DNA from: Roseivivax sp. THAF197b
GTDB taxonomy: Bacteria; Pseudomonadota; Alphaproteobacteria; Rhodobacterales; Rhodobacteraceae
Length of the DNA stretch: 64,000 bases
Assembly: GCF_009363255.1 (NCBI RefSeq)
Contig: NZ_CP045318.1
Span: 410,001 to 474,000 of the forward strand
Direction: 5' to 3'
Within the stretch, counting starts at the first letter, position 1, and each line of letters begins with the position of its first letter. The position numbers and the translations under genes were made by a program. A model generated the notes under the pieces. That model searched no databases. It saw nothing but the letters and a program-made list of their open reading frames with translations, and was not told the origin of the DNA. Shown here in pieces: positions 47,590 through 56,377 of the stretch.

Positions 47590-47787
47590 GTGTCCTGCCT
47601 CGAACTATGTTTATCGTTTTGCCGCAAAGGGTTCCGGGAATGCCCTGCCAAGTCAACCATGGGGTGCGGCGCCCGGGCAGAACAGATGCCAAGTGCGGCG
47701 GATTTGCATGACTGTATGTGGTGGTTTTTGCCCCAGCTTTCTGCAAGATATTGTCTCGACTGATTCATTTAGCGGCGAGGCGGCCCC

Positions 47788-48696
47788 ATGACCCTGACCC
47801 CCGAGCAACAATCCGAAATCGACGCGCAGCGCGCGCAGACCAGCACCACGCTGCGCGCCACCGCCGCGGGGATGGAGCAGCATCTCTACACCGCGATCCC
47901 CGTGCTCGATCACGGATTTGTCCGGGTCATCGACTATATGGGCGACGACGCGGCCATCACGCAGGCCGCGCGGGTTTCCTACGGGAAAGGCACCAAGGCC
48001 GTGTCGAACGATGAGGGGCTCATCCGCTACCTCATGCGCCACTGGCACTCGACGCCCTTCGAAATGTGCGAGATCAAGCTGCACGTCAAACTGCCAGTCT
48101 TCGTGGCACGCCAGTGGATTCGGCACCGGACGGCGAACGTGAACGAGTATTCGGCGCGCTACTCGATCCTCGATCGCGAATTCTACATCCCGGCACCCGA
48201 GCATCTGGCGGCGCAATCGGTGGTCAACAACCAGGGCCGGGGCGAGGCGCTCTCGGGCGAGGAAGCCGACCGCGTGCTCCGCTACCTGCGCGACGACGCG
48301 ATGCGCGCCTATGACCACTACGAGGAGATGATCTCGGACGAGGACCAGCAGGGCCTCGCCCGCGAATTGGCGCGGATGAACCTGCCCGCCAACATCTATA
48401 CGCAATGGTACTGGAAGGTGGATCTGCACAATCTGTTGCACTTCCTGCGCTTGCGCGCGGATTCCCATGCGCAATACGAAATCCGCGTCTATGCCGAGGC
48501 GCTTTGCGAGGTCGTGCGCGATTGGGTGCCCTTTGCTTACAAGGCCTTCGAGGATTACCGCATGGGCGGCGCGACCCTGTCGTCGGGCGCCCTGGACTGC
48601 GTGCGCCGGATGCTGAAGGGCGAGGAAGTCACGCAGGAAAACTCCGGCATGTCCAAGGGCGAATGGCGGGAGTTCATGGGGGTTATTGAGGGCTAA
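47788..48696 (+). CDS. thyX: FAD-dependent thymidylate synthase ThyX
   Basis: Makes dTMP from dUMP using methylene-THF and NADPH via FAD. 302 aa. The diagnostic motif [15 protein letters not shown] (RHRxxxxNxxSxRYS) is intact, and the FAD/dUMP-binding region [17 protein letters not shown] precedes it. The C-terminus has the [19 protein letters not shown] helix. No thyA is seen nearby. Confidence 0.96.
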   Translation: MTLTPEQQSEIDAQRAQTSTTLRATAAGMEQHLYTAIPVLDHGFVRVIDYMGDDAAITQAARVSYGKGTKAVSNDEGLIRYLMRHWHSTPFEMCEIKLHVKLPVFVARQWIRHRTANVNEYSARYSILDREFYIPAPEHLAAQSVVNNQGRGEALSGEEADRVLRYLRDDAMRAYDHYEEMISDEDQQGLARELARMNLPANIYTQWYWKVDLHNLLHFLRLRADSHAQYEIRVYAEALCEVVRDWVPFAYKAFEDYRMGGATLSSGALDCVRRMLKGEEVTQENSGMSKGEWREFMGVIEG

Positions 48697-49067
48697 GCCG
48701 TCAAGCGAACCGCACGCCCTTCGACCCATATCAGAGATTGCTCAGAAACGCCTGCCCGTGGGATGGCGCTGCGACATGTGAGCGGATGCGCTTTATCCCA
48801 GCCAAGTCGCTGCACAGAACGAACGCCGCGCCTGCGTCACCAAAGCGCCAGCCCGTCGGGGCGGGCAGGCGCTGGGCGCGGCGGCAGCAAACTGCCTTGA
48901 TTCCGCGCCAAGGGGATATGAATGCTCCCGATATGGGCTCTGTCCGAGATCCCCGATCGCTGCATTCCTCACCTCCGAGCGCCCTTTGCCGCATGAGGCG
49001 GCGCGGTCACCTTCACCCGACGGGCGCTTGCGCTATCTCTGCGTGACAACAGCCAGAAAGCGCGCCC
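48697..49067. other. Intergenic region thyX - DUF2177
   Basis: 371 nt. It contains GC-rich imperfect inverted repeats (around 48843-48875: cgccagcccg, cgggcaggcgctgg). An 87-codon reverse reading frame exists but has no ribosome site, no signal and an atypical Arg/Cys-rich composition, so I do not call a gene. Otherwise nothing seen. Confidence 0.5.
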
Positions 49068-49460
49068 ATGACCCTCTACCTCATCACCGCCGCCCTCTTC
49101 CTCGTGATCGATGCGATCATGCTCACCTTCGTGATGAAGCCGCTCTTCACGCGGCATCTGGGCGATCTCATGCGCGACAGCCCGATGCTCGGGGCGGCGG
49201 CGGGGTTTTACCTCCTTTACGTGGCGGGGCTCGTCTTTCTGGTCTCGATGCCCGCGCTCCGCGACGGTGATCCGGGGCGCGCGGCGCTGCATGGCGCGAT
49301 CATCGGCGCGATGGCCTATGGCACCTACGAGTTCACCTGCATGGCGATCATGAAGGATTGGTCCTGGCAGATGGTCGCGGCCGATACGACCTGGGGCGCT
49401 GTCCTCACGGGGTTTTCGGCCTGGGCGGGCGTGCAGATCGTAATGCGTTTTCAGGGCTGA
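49068..49460 (+). CDS. DUF2177 membrane protein
   Basis: 130-aa protein with four hydrophobic segments (about 4-22, 43-63, 74-98, 107-127). Motifs include MTLYLITAALFLVIDAIMLT, GAIIGAMAYGTYEFTCMAIM and DTTWGAVLTG, which match DUF2177 (YnjB-type small membrane proteins) of unknown function. It is probably monocistronic. Confidence 0.83.
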   Translation: MTLYLITAALFLVIDAIMLTFVMKPLFTRHLGDLMRDSPMLGAAAGFYLLYVAGLVFLVSMPALRDGDPGRAALHGAIIGAMAYGTYEFTCMAIMKDWSWQMVAADTTWGAVLTGFSAWAGVQIVMRFQG

Positions 49461-49678
49461 GGCTGACGCGGCGGAAGGTTCCAGACCCGCCGATTTCTCT
49501 GCGAAAATCCGCCGCAAGCCCCGAAAAACATAAGCAAAACCCAGCCGGTGTTGCTTGCGTGCGACGGGCAAGTTTTCGTGACCGCCCCGTGACGGAACTT
49601 CCCGCCCCGCGCACCCATTTCTGCCCCGTCGCCCTCATCGGGACGGCACGAGATCCGAGACAAAAACGGAGCAGAGAT

Positions 49679-50287
49679 ATGATGACCAAGACCATGACCG
49701 CCGCCGCGGCGCTGATCGCCGCAAGTGCAACCGCAGGCCTCGCAGGCAGCCCGGCCGCCACCCCCGCAGACCCCGCGCCCATGGCCGCAGTGCCGCCGGC
49801 ACCCGCCGCGCCGATCTACGACTTCGCGGGCCCCTCGGTCGGTGTTCAGCTCGGCTATAACGGCATCGACGTGGAAGACGGCGATATCGAGGAAGAAGGC
49901 GGCACGCTCGGTGTGCGCGGCAACTACGATTTCCGCCTCGGCAACAACGTGATCGGCGGTGTCGGTCTGCAATATGACGAAGGCGAGATCGACCTCGACG
50001 ACGCAGCGACGCTCGACAACATCGTGCGGCTCGGCGGCCGCCTCGGCGTCGATTCCGGCCGGAATTTCTTCTACGGCACCGGCGGCTACGCGTATGCCAC
50101 GACCGAAGATGACGACCTCGATATCGGCGATTCCGGCGGCTACTTCGCAGGCGTCGGCTACGAAGTCTTCCTGCAGGAGAACGTGACCGTCGGCACCGAA
50201 GTGCTGTACCACGAGTTCAACGAGTTCGATAACGACGTGGACGTGGAAGCCACGACCGCGAACGTGTCGCTGAACTACCGTTTCTGA
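49679..50287 (+). CDS. Outer-membrane beta-barrel protein
   Basis: 202 aa. Signal peptide (MTKTMTAAAALIAASATAGLAG), a short Ala/Pro linker, then an eight-stranded OmpX/OmpA-type barrel with alternating hydrophobic strands (GPSVGVQLGYNGIDV, GGTLGVRGNYDFRLG, YGTGGYAYATTEDDD) and the C-terminal ...VSLNYRF with terminal Phe. Acidic surface loops. Start 49679 follows ggagcagag. Function may be structural or adhesive; no substrate can be assigned. Confidence 0.88.
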   Translation: MMTKTMTAAAALIAASATAGLAGSPAATPADPAPMAAVPPAPAAPIYDFAGPSVGVQLGYNGIDVEDGDIEEEGGTLGVRGNYDFRLGNNVIGGVGLQYDEGEIDLDDAATLDNIVRLGGRLGVDSGRNFFYGTGGYAYATTEDDDLDIGDSGGYFAGVGYEVFLQENVTVGTEVLYHEFNEFDNDVDVEATTANVSLNYRF

Positions 50288-50308
50288 TCGCGCCGTCGCG
50301 TGCGAAAG

Positions 50309-50336
50309 ACGCCCGGCCCCAGCGGCCGGGCGTTTT
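50309..50336 (+). terminator. Terminator of the outer-membrane protein gene
   Basis: 10-bp stem acgcccggcc/ggccgggcgt with loop ccagc, followed by TTTG. It lies 22 nt past the stop. Confidence 0.92.
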
Positions 50337-50467
50337 GTTTCGAAAAGCGCGCAGGATTGTCTGCGTTGCGGAAACACCCCGTTTCAGGCGATAAAAATTG
50401 ACTAAGACCCCGTCGGACGTCACTATTTTTGCAGATGTTTGTTTTTCGATCCGAGGGGCTGGATATC

Positions 50468-50803
50468 ATGTTGAAGAAGACCGCCGCGCTGGGCCTTGCC
50501 GCGCTTTTGATGACAAGCGGGGCCGCGGTCGCGAGTGACGCCTATACCGGCACCTATAACGATCCGAACTCGAATTTCCTCTATCACGAGGTGCGCGGCG
50601 TCGCGAATTACTGCCCCGCGGGCCTGCAGCCGGTGCAGATCGGCGGCGAGATCTGCTGTGGCAAGCCCAATGCCGCACCTTACGTGGATCGCGCGGGTGG
50701 CACCCGCAAGGCACGCTCCCACGCACCGCGCCAGGTGTTCCAGGCAGGCGTGAAGGGCGGGTATTTCTCCACCGAAGGCATAAAGGGAATGGGCGGGCAA
50801 TAA
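50468..50803 (+). CDS. Small secreted protein, unknown function
   Basis: 111 aa. Signal peptide MLKKTAALGLAALLMTSGAAVA, mature start SDAYTGTYNDPNSNFLYH. Three Cys are present: one in NYCPAGLQPVQ and a CC pair in GGEICCGKPN, so at least one disulfide is possible. The C-terminal half is basic and disordered. Not a family I recognise. Start 50468 follows gaggggctgg. Probably monocistronic. Confidence 0.72.
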   Translation: MLKKTAALGLAALLMTSGAAVASDAYTGTYNDPNSNFLYHEVRGVANYCPAGLQPVQIGGEICCGKPNAAPYVDRAGGTRKARSHAPRQVFQAGVKGGYFSTEGIKGMGGQ

Positions 50804-50875
50804 AGCAGCCCTTCACATCCCGGCATCGCCCGCGTATAGCCCCGGCCTGATCCACCATCGAAGGCCGGGTGTTCC

Positions 50876-51667
50876 ATGCAGGGCAGTGCGAATATCAACA
50901 TCATGATCAAGGCGGCGCGCAAGGCGGGCCGTTCCCTTGTGAAGGATTTCCGCGAAATCGAGAACCTGCAGAGCTCCATGAGAGGGGCTGCGGATTTCGT
51001 CAGCCGCGCGGATCTCGCTGCGGGCAAGATCCTCCGCGAGGAGCTGACCACCGCGCGCGGCACCTACGGGTATCTTGCAAAGGGCCAGGACGAGATCGAG
51101 GGCGAGGATCCGACGCGCCGCTGGATCGTCGATCCGCTGGATGGTGCGAGCAACTTCCAGCACGCCCTGCCGCATTTCGCCATCTCGATTGCGCTTGAGC
51201 ACAAGGGCAAGATCGTCGCCGCCGTGGTCTTCGATCCCGCCAAGGACGAGCTGTTCTATTCCGAGAAAGGTGCCGGCGCCTGGCTCAACGACAACAAGCG
51301 CATGCGCGTCTCGTCGCGGTCGCGTCTGCATGAGGCGCTTTTCGCCACGGGTGTGCCGTCGGGCGCGAAGCACACGCTGCCTGCGACCCTCAAGGATCTG
51401 GCCAAGCTGATGCCCGCCACGGGCGGCATGCGGCAATGGGGCTGTGCGGCGCTTGATCTCGCCTATGTCGCGGCCGGTCGCATCGATGGCTACTGGGAGC
51501 GGGAGCTTCAGATCGGCGCCATTGCGGCAGGCTCGCTCATCGCGCTGGAAGCGGGCGCGCTGGTCGGTGCGATCCGCGAAGGGCAGGACCCGCTCGAAGT
51601 GGGCGCGATCCTGTGTGCCAACAGCAACGTCTACGACCAGTTCGCGCGCATCATCCGCGAAGTCTGA
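50876..51667 (+). CDS. Inositol monophosphatase-family protein with degenerate active site
   Basis: 263 aa and clearly IMPase-fold: RRWIVDPLDGASNFQHALPH, FAISIALEHKGKIVAAVVFD, and a C-terminal EAGALVGAI segment. Three catalytic features of the family differ. The Glu-Glu-Ser motif before the DPLDG is YLAKGQDE, the metal/nucleophile-water Thr of DG(T)TN is Ala, and the WD(I/V)AAG motif reads IGAIAAG, so the second-site Asp is absent. Hence a regulatory or structural role is likelier than phosphatase activity. Upstream is a secreted-protein gene on the same strand. Confidence 0.85.
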   Translation: MQGSANINIMIKAARKAGRSLVKDFREIENLQSSMRGAADFVSRADLAAGKILREELTTARGTYGYLAKGQDEIEGEDPTRRWIVDPLDGASNFQHALPHFAISIALEHKGKIVAAVVFDPAKDELFYSEKGAGAWLNDNKRMRVSSRSRLHEALFATGVPSGAKHTLPATLKDLAKLMPATGGMRQWGCAALDLAYVAAGRIDGYWERELQIGAIAAGSLIALEAGALVGAIREGQDPLEVGAILCANSNVYDQFARIIREV

Positions 51668-51679
51668 CCGCTCCGGACC

Positions 51680-52048
51680 TTACCTGTCCGAAGGGTGATT
51701 CACCCCGTCGTTCCACGCGATGGGTTCGAACTCTGCCGGGTTCACCCCGTCGATGGCCCCCATGTTGATCCCGTATTCGCGCGGGTCCGACCGGCGTCGG
51801 TGATACATGTAGATGCCGCAGGTGCCGCAGAAATAATGCTCGGCCGTGCCCGTCCCGAACTGGTAGAGCGTCAGGGCCTCCGCGCCGCGCAGCACGTCGA
51901 GATCCTCGCGGCGGGCGGAGACCATGGGCGCGCCCCTCCGGCGGCAATAGGAACAGTCGCAGCGCCGCGCGGTCTCAAGCCCCGCAGACAGCGTCGCGCG
52001 CAGCGAAACGGCGCCGCAATGGCAGGTTGCGGTGATGGTCTGGGTCAT
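51680..52048 (-). CDS. GFA (glutathione-dependent formaldehyde-activating)-family protein
   Basis: 122-aa zinc protein. The Cys motifs are CHCGAVS near the N-terminus, CDCSYCRRRG, and CGTCGIYMY, as in GFA/CENP-V-type proteins. These bind zinc; the glutathione-formaldehyde function is proven only for a few members. The ATG at 52048 follows ggagacgccg and overlaps the rhomboid stop by 4 nt, so the pair is cotranscribed. Confidence 0.87.
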   Translation of the reverse strand: MTQTITATCHCGAVSLRATLSAGLETARRCDCSYCRRRGAPMVSARREDLDVLRGAEALTLYQFGTGTAEHYFCGTCGIYMYHRRRSDPREYGINMGAIDGVNPAEFEPIAWNDGVNHPSDR

Positions 52049-52791
52049 CGGCGTCTCCGAACTCGGGGCACGTTGGTGCGCTTGAAGTCGTAGCGTGCCT
52101 CGGGATGCGGGGGATGGCCATGGGTGCGGTTCCAGAAACGCGGCCCGCCCCGGCGCAGCCATAGCGGAAGCGCCATCAGCATCCCGATCACGAAGCCGCC
52201 CGCATGGGCCCAATAGGCCACGCCGCCGCCATCCGCCGCCGTGCCGAATCCGCCCAGGAACTGCATCCCGAGCCAGAGCGCCAGCATGATCCAGGCGGGG
52301 ATGGTGATGATCTTGAAGATGATGATCAGGATCACGAGGATATCGACCTGCGCCTTCGGGAACAGCAGCAAGTAGGCCCCCATCACGCCCGCGATCGCCC
52401 CTGAGGCACCGACCATCGGCACCGGGCTGAAGGGCGCGGTGATGTATTGCGCCAGGCCCGCGGCAAAGCCCGAGGCCAGGTAGAAGCCAAGATAGCCCAG
52501 ATGCCCCATCTCGTCTTCGACATTGTCCCCGAAGATGAACAGAAACAGCATGTTGCCCAGAAGGTGCATGATCCCGCCATGCAGGAACATCGAGGTCGCA
52601 AAGCCGCCGAGCCCGTCGCCCTGGCTTATCCGCGCGGGGATAAGAGCCCAGTCCCAGAAGAACATGTTCAGCATCTGCGGATTGGAGAACAGACCGAAAT
52701 ACCCGACGAAGACAGCCACGTTGACCGCGATCAGCCCGTAGGTGACGAAGGGGATGCGGCCGGAGGGGTTGTGATCGCGGATCGGAAACAT
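52045..52791 (-). CDS. Rhomboid-family intramembrane serine protease
   Basis: 248 aa with six membrane segments. The catalytic Ser is in GASGAIAGVMGAYL and the His in AYWAHAGGFVIG, the expected TM4/TM6 pair. The conserved HGGIMHLLGNMLFLFIFGDN motif (TM2) is present. Start MFPIRDHNPSGRIPF at 52791; longer frames upstream lack membrane sequence. It is followed by the GFA gene. Diverges from the Lrp regulator. Confidence 0.92.
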   Translation of the reverse strand: MFPIRDHNPSGRIPFVTYGLIAVNVAVFVGYFGLFSNPQMLNMFFWDWALIPARISQGDGLGGFATSMFLHGGIMHLLGNMLFLFIFGDNVEDEMGHLGYLGFYLASGFAAGLAQYITAPFSPVPMVGASGAIAGVMGAYLLLFPKAQVDILVILIIIFKIITIPAWIMLALWLGMQFLGGFGTAADGGGVAYWAHAGGFVIGMLMALPLWLRRGGPRFWNRTHGHPPHPEARYDFKRTNVPRVRRRR

Positions 52792-53053
52792 GCAGCAGAG
52801 CTTGGCGCTGCGCAGCGATTGGTCAAGCTTGGTTGAGGGCGCCGGGCGACAAACCTGTGGGGGCGCCATGTTGGGTCGGCGGTTGCGCATGTTGCGCGTG
52901 CGATGTTCCGACAAAACTGAGAGGCGGGCATTCGGTTCGGTGACGCCTCTCTCATGCCTATGCGCCATCGGCGAATATGCTACGCTTGGCGCAGATTTCG
53001 GGCGCCTGACCCGCAATGGCGTCGGAATGCAGGCCAGATGGATGGAATGAGCA

Positions 53054-53539
53054 ATGACAGACATGACAAATGGCCTTTTAGATCTCGACCGGTTCGATCA
53101 GGCGATCCTGACGACGCTGGCCGCCGAGGGGCGCCTTTCGGTGACCGAGCTTGCGCGGCGGATCGGCCTGTCGAAATCGCCGACCCAGGCCCGGCTCAAA
53201 CGGCTGGAGGCCAGCGGCGCGATCCTGGGATACCGCGCGATCCTCGATCCGATCCAGCTCGGACTCGATCATGTGGCCTTTGTCGAGGTGCGGCTGCGCG
53301 ACACGTCGGAAACCGCGCTGGCGGAGTTCAACGAGGCCGTCGCCTTCATTCCCGAGATCGAGCAGGCGCATCTGATCGCGGGCAATTTCGACTACCTCTT
53401 GAAAGTGCGGACGTCGGATATGCGCGCCTATCGCCGGGTGCTCGCCGATCAGATCTCGAAGCTGCCGCACATGGCGTCGACCTCGACCTACGTGGCGATG
53501 GAGGCGGTGAAGGAGGCCGGTCTCGCCGACGTGACTTGA
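53054..53539 (+). CDS. Lrp/AsnC-family transcriptional regulator
   Basis: 161 aa. N-terminal HTH (FDQAILTTLAAEGRLSVTEL with RRIGLSKSPTQARLKRLEA) and a C-terminal RAM ligand domain (VAFVEVRLRDTSETALAEF, IAGNFDYLLKVRTSDMRAYR). Typical of feast/famine regulators that sense amino acids. No adjacent catabolic gene shows its target; the rhomboid gene is divergent. The start lies close to gaatgagca. Confidence 0.9.
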   Translation: MTDMTNGLLDLDRFDQAILTTLAAEGRLSVTELARRIGLSKSPTQARLKRLEASGAILGYRAILDPIQLGLDHVAFVEVRLRDTSETALAEFNEAVAFIPEIEQAHLIAGNFDYLLKVRTSDMRAYRRVLADQISKLPHMASTSTYVAMEAVKEAGLADVT

Positions 53540-53569
53540 CCGGAGGGCAGGGCTCGGGATGCTGAGGGG

Positions 53570-54115
53570 ATGAAGTCCTTTGCGCTCGCCACGGCCCTTC
53601 TTGCCGTCCCGACCCTTCTGCTCGCAGATTGTCCCGCTGCGCCGGATCACTCTGCGGCCATTGCAGAGACGCTCGATCGCATACAGGCGGCAGAGCGCGA
53701 GATGGATGCGCGCCTCCTGTCGAACCAGCTTTGGGAATACTGGACCGATGCCCCGGACGAGGCCGCGCAGGAGCTTCTGGATAGCGCGATGCGCGCGCGG
53801 GAAAGCTACGATTACCTGCGGGCCCGCGACGCGCTGGATCGGCTCGTGGCCTATTGCCCGGACTATGCCGAAGGCTACAACCAGCGCGCCTTCGTGTCCT
53901 TCCTGACCCAGAACTTCGAGGCGGCGCTGCCCGATCTCGACCGCGTGCTGGCGCTCAGCCCGAACCACGTGGCTGCGATGTCCGGCAAGGCGCTGACCCT
54001 GATGGGGCTGGGCCGCGATGCCGACGCGCAGGAGGTGCTGCGCGCGGCGGTCGCGCTCAACCCGTGGCTGTCCGAACGCCACCTTCTGACAGAGCCGCCC
54101 GGCGAGGACATCTGA
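53570..54115 (+). CDS. Secreted TPR-repeat protein
   Basis: 181 aa. Signal peptide (MKSFALATALLAVPTLLLA, cleavage before DCPAAP) and two to three TPR motifs in the second half (ARDALDRLVAYCPDYAEGYN, FEAALPDLDRVLALSPNHVA, AQEVLRAAVALNPWLSERH). Probably periplasmic, a protein-interaction scaffold. It starts 30 nt after the Lrp gene, so it may share its transcript. tRNA-Leu follows. Confidence 0.82.
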   Translation: MKSFALATALLAVPTLLLADCPAAPDHSAAIAETLDRIQAAEREMDARLLSNQLWEYWTDAPDEAAQELLDSAMRARESYDYLRARDALDRLVAYCPDYAEGYNQRAFVSFLTQNFEAALPDLDRVLALSPNHVAAMSGKALTLMGLGRDADAQEVLRAAVALNPWLSERHLLTEPPGEDI

Positions 54116-54155
54116 CGCTTTTCCTTCGCGCGCGATACCGCTAGGACGGAGCCGG

Positions 54156-54241
54156 GCCCGCGTGGTGGAATGGTAGACACAGGGGACTTAAAATCCCTAG
54201 GCGTAAAAGCCGTGCCGGTTCGAGTCCGGCCGCGGGTACCA
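54156..54241 (+). tRNA. tRNA-Leu (UAA anticodon)
   Basis: 86 nt with encoded CCA. The acceptor stem gcccgcg/cgcgggt pairs over 7 bp (one G-T). The anticodon loop is cttaaaa, which gives UAA. A long variable arm (taggcgtaaaagccgtg) marks class II. The T-arm is ccggttcgagtccgg. Confidence 0.97.
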
Positions 54242-54284
54242 CCTCAACCTCCCCGAATGATCGACAGCCGTGGTCCGGCGCTTG

Positions 54285-56204
54285 TCAGCTTTCCAGGTAG
54301 CTGCGCGCCTGTTCTTCGGTCTCGAAGATATGCTTGCGTGCCTCGGGGAAGGCCTCGCCCAGTTTCACCCGCATGAAGGCAGAGCCGGAATACCGCGTGA
54401 CGGTGCCGTAATACTGCTCTTCCAGGGCGCTGACCATGCGCGCCCATTCGGGCAGGACTTCCTCGTCGATGCGGCTGCCATCGTAGTTCACGATGACGTC
54501 GACGCGGTGATCGAGCGGTGCGCAGACCGCCTCCACCGCGGCGCGCACGGTTTCGACCTCGTCGAGATTGCGCACGCGCAACTTCTCGAAATTGAGGAAC
54601 AATCGCTGGCCACCCGCCTCGAGCGCCACACGGTTTTCGATCCCGATATCGAACAATTCGTCGCGTAGCCCCATTTCGCGGTCGCGGAAGAGGCGCAGGT
54701 CCATCTTCGCCACGTCCTCGATGATCGGGCGGGTCTCCATATGGGCCAGGATATCGCGGTCGAGATCGACGCCGGGTGCGATCTCGATCAATTGCAGGCC
54801 CCGTGGGGTCAGCTGGAAGACGCAGCGCTCGGTCACGTAGAGGACGGGCTGGTTCAACCGCGCCGCCCGTGCGCCCGAAAAGGTGATCTGCTCGACGTTA
54901 TCGAGGAACTTGCGCGCGCGGCCTTCCTTGCGGATCTCGATCCCGTCCTCGGTGACAGCCACGTCGAGGCCGCCCGCCGTGAAGGTCCCTGCAAAGACCA
55001 CGGTCTGGGCGTTCTGCGAGATGTTGATGAATCCGCCCGCCCCCGCGAGCCGTGTTCCGAACCGCGAGACATTGACGTTGCCCGTGGCATCGGCCTGCGC
55101 AAGGCCCAGGCAGGCCATGTCCAGCCCGCCGCCATCGTAGAAGTCGAATTGCGCGTTCTGGGTGATGATCCCGTCGACCCCCGTGGCCGCCCCGAAATCG
55201 AGGCCGGAGGCAGGCTGGCCGCCCACCACGCCCGGCTCCGCGGTCAGGGTCACATGGTCGAGCACGTTCTCCTCCGCCGCGATGGAGGCCACGCCTTCGG
55301 GCATCCCGATGCCCAGATTGACGATGCCGTTGATGGGCAATTCGAACGCACAGCGGCGCGCGATTACCTTGCGTGCATCCAGCGGGATCGACGCCACCTC
55401 GCCCTCGGGCGGGCGCACGCGGTTGGTGAAGGCGTGGCTGAAGGCGGTCTTGTAGGTCTGCATGTGGTGCTCGGGTTCGGCCACCACGACCGCGTCGACC
55501 AGCGCGCCCGGCAGGATCACCTCGCGCGCAGGCAGCGACCCGCGCTTGGCCACCCGTTCGACCTGCACGATCACGATTCCGCCCGCATTCTTGACCGCCA
55601 TCGCCTGGGCGAGGTTGTCGAGGATCAGCGCCTCGCGCTCCATCGTGACATTGCCCGCCTCGTCGGCAGTCGTGCCGCGCAGCAGCGCCACGGAGATCTT
55701 CGGTGCGTGATAGAAAAGCATCTCCTCGCCCGCGATCTCCATCAGTTCCACGAGCGTGTCGGTGCTGATATCGTTGAGCCGTCCACCCATCTGGCGCGGA
55801 TCCACGAAAGTCTCGAGGCCGACGCGGCTCAGAAGGCCCGGCTTGCCCGCTGCGATCTCGCGGTAGAGGTGGCTGACCACGCCCTGCGGCAGGTTCCAGC
55901 CCTCGATCTTGCCGTCGGTGCAGAGGGCCGCCACCTTCGGAATGAGGCCCCAATGCCCGCCGATGACGCGGCTCAGAAGGCCGTCATGGCCGAGCCGGTT
56001 CAGACCTCGCGTCTGGCCATCGCCCTGACCGGCCGCAAAGACCAGCGACAATTCGCGCGGGCTGCCCGTCTCCAGAAAGCGGGTTTCGATCGCGGCGAGA
56101 AGCGCATCCGGAACCCCGATGCCCACGAAACCCGATGTGGTCAGGGCGTCGCCATCCGTGACCAGCTTGGCCGCATCGGCGGCAGCGACGATTTTCTTCG
56201 GCAT
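54285..56204 (-). CDS. Acetate/3-ketoacid CoA-transferase family protein, long form
   Basis: 639 aa. The first about 520 residues match the single-chain CoA-transferase (YdiF-like) family: the alpha-like half with [16 protein letters not shown] and [13 protein letters not shown], and the beta-like half with [17 protein letters not shown] and [10 protein letters not shown] holding the predicted active Glu, then [10 protein letters not shown]. The last about 115 residues (from [12 protein letters not shown]) are an added alpha/beta domain, [19 protein letters not shown]. Acyl substrate unknown. Diverges from the RTX gene. Confidence 0.85.
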   Translation of the reverse strand: MPKKIVAAADAAKLVTDGDALTTSGFVGIGVPDALLAAIETRFLETGSPRELSLVFAAGQGDGQTRGLNRLGHDGLLSRVIGGHWGLIPKVAALCTDGKIEGWNLPQGVVSHLYREIAAGKPGLLSRVGLETFVDPRQMGGRLNDISTDTLVELMEIAGEEMLFYHAPKISVALLRGTTADEAGNVTMEREALILDNLAQAMAVKNAGGIVIVQVERVAKRGSLPAREVILPGALVDAVVVAEPEHHMQTYKTAFSHAFTNRVRPPEGEVASIPLDARKVIARRCAFELPINGIVNLGIGMPEGVASIAAEENVLDHVTLTAEPGVVGGQPASGLDFGAATGVDGIITQNAQFDFYDGGGLDMACLGLAQADATGNVNVSRFGTRLAGAGGFINISQNAQTVVFAGTFTAGGLDVAVTEDGIEIRKEGRARKFLDNVEQITFSGARAARLNQPVLYVTERCVFQLTPRGLQLIEIAPGVDLDRDILAHMETRPIIEDVAKMDLRLFRDREMGLRDELFDIGIENRVALEAGGQRLFLNFEKLRVRNLDEVETVRAAVEAVCAPLDHRVDVIVNYDGSRIDEEVLPEWARMVSALEEQYYGTVTRYSGSAFMRVKLGEAFPEARKHIFETEEQARSYLES

Positions 56205-56377
56205 GGGATCCCCTCCTTTGGCGGCGCGGTCCTGAGCACTGATCCGGCGGCCCTTGCGTTATCCCTCAAAGGCGCGATCTTCTCAAGGAAAGGGCCCAAG
56301 CCCCGCCACGCACGGTTTTGATTGACAGATCGCATCCGGCTGCGGACCCTCTTCGCGATTGTCTCAGAGGTATCGCC

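Noticed and set aside
48731..48994. Reverse 87-codon frame in the thyX-DUF2177 gap
   Set aside because: No ribosome site, no signal peptide, atypical composition and no recognisable motif.
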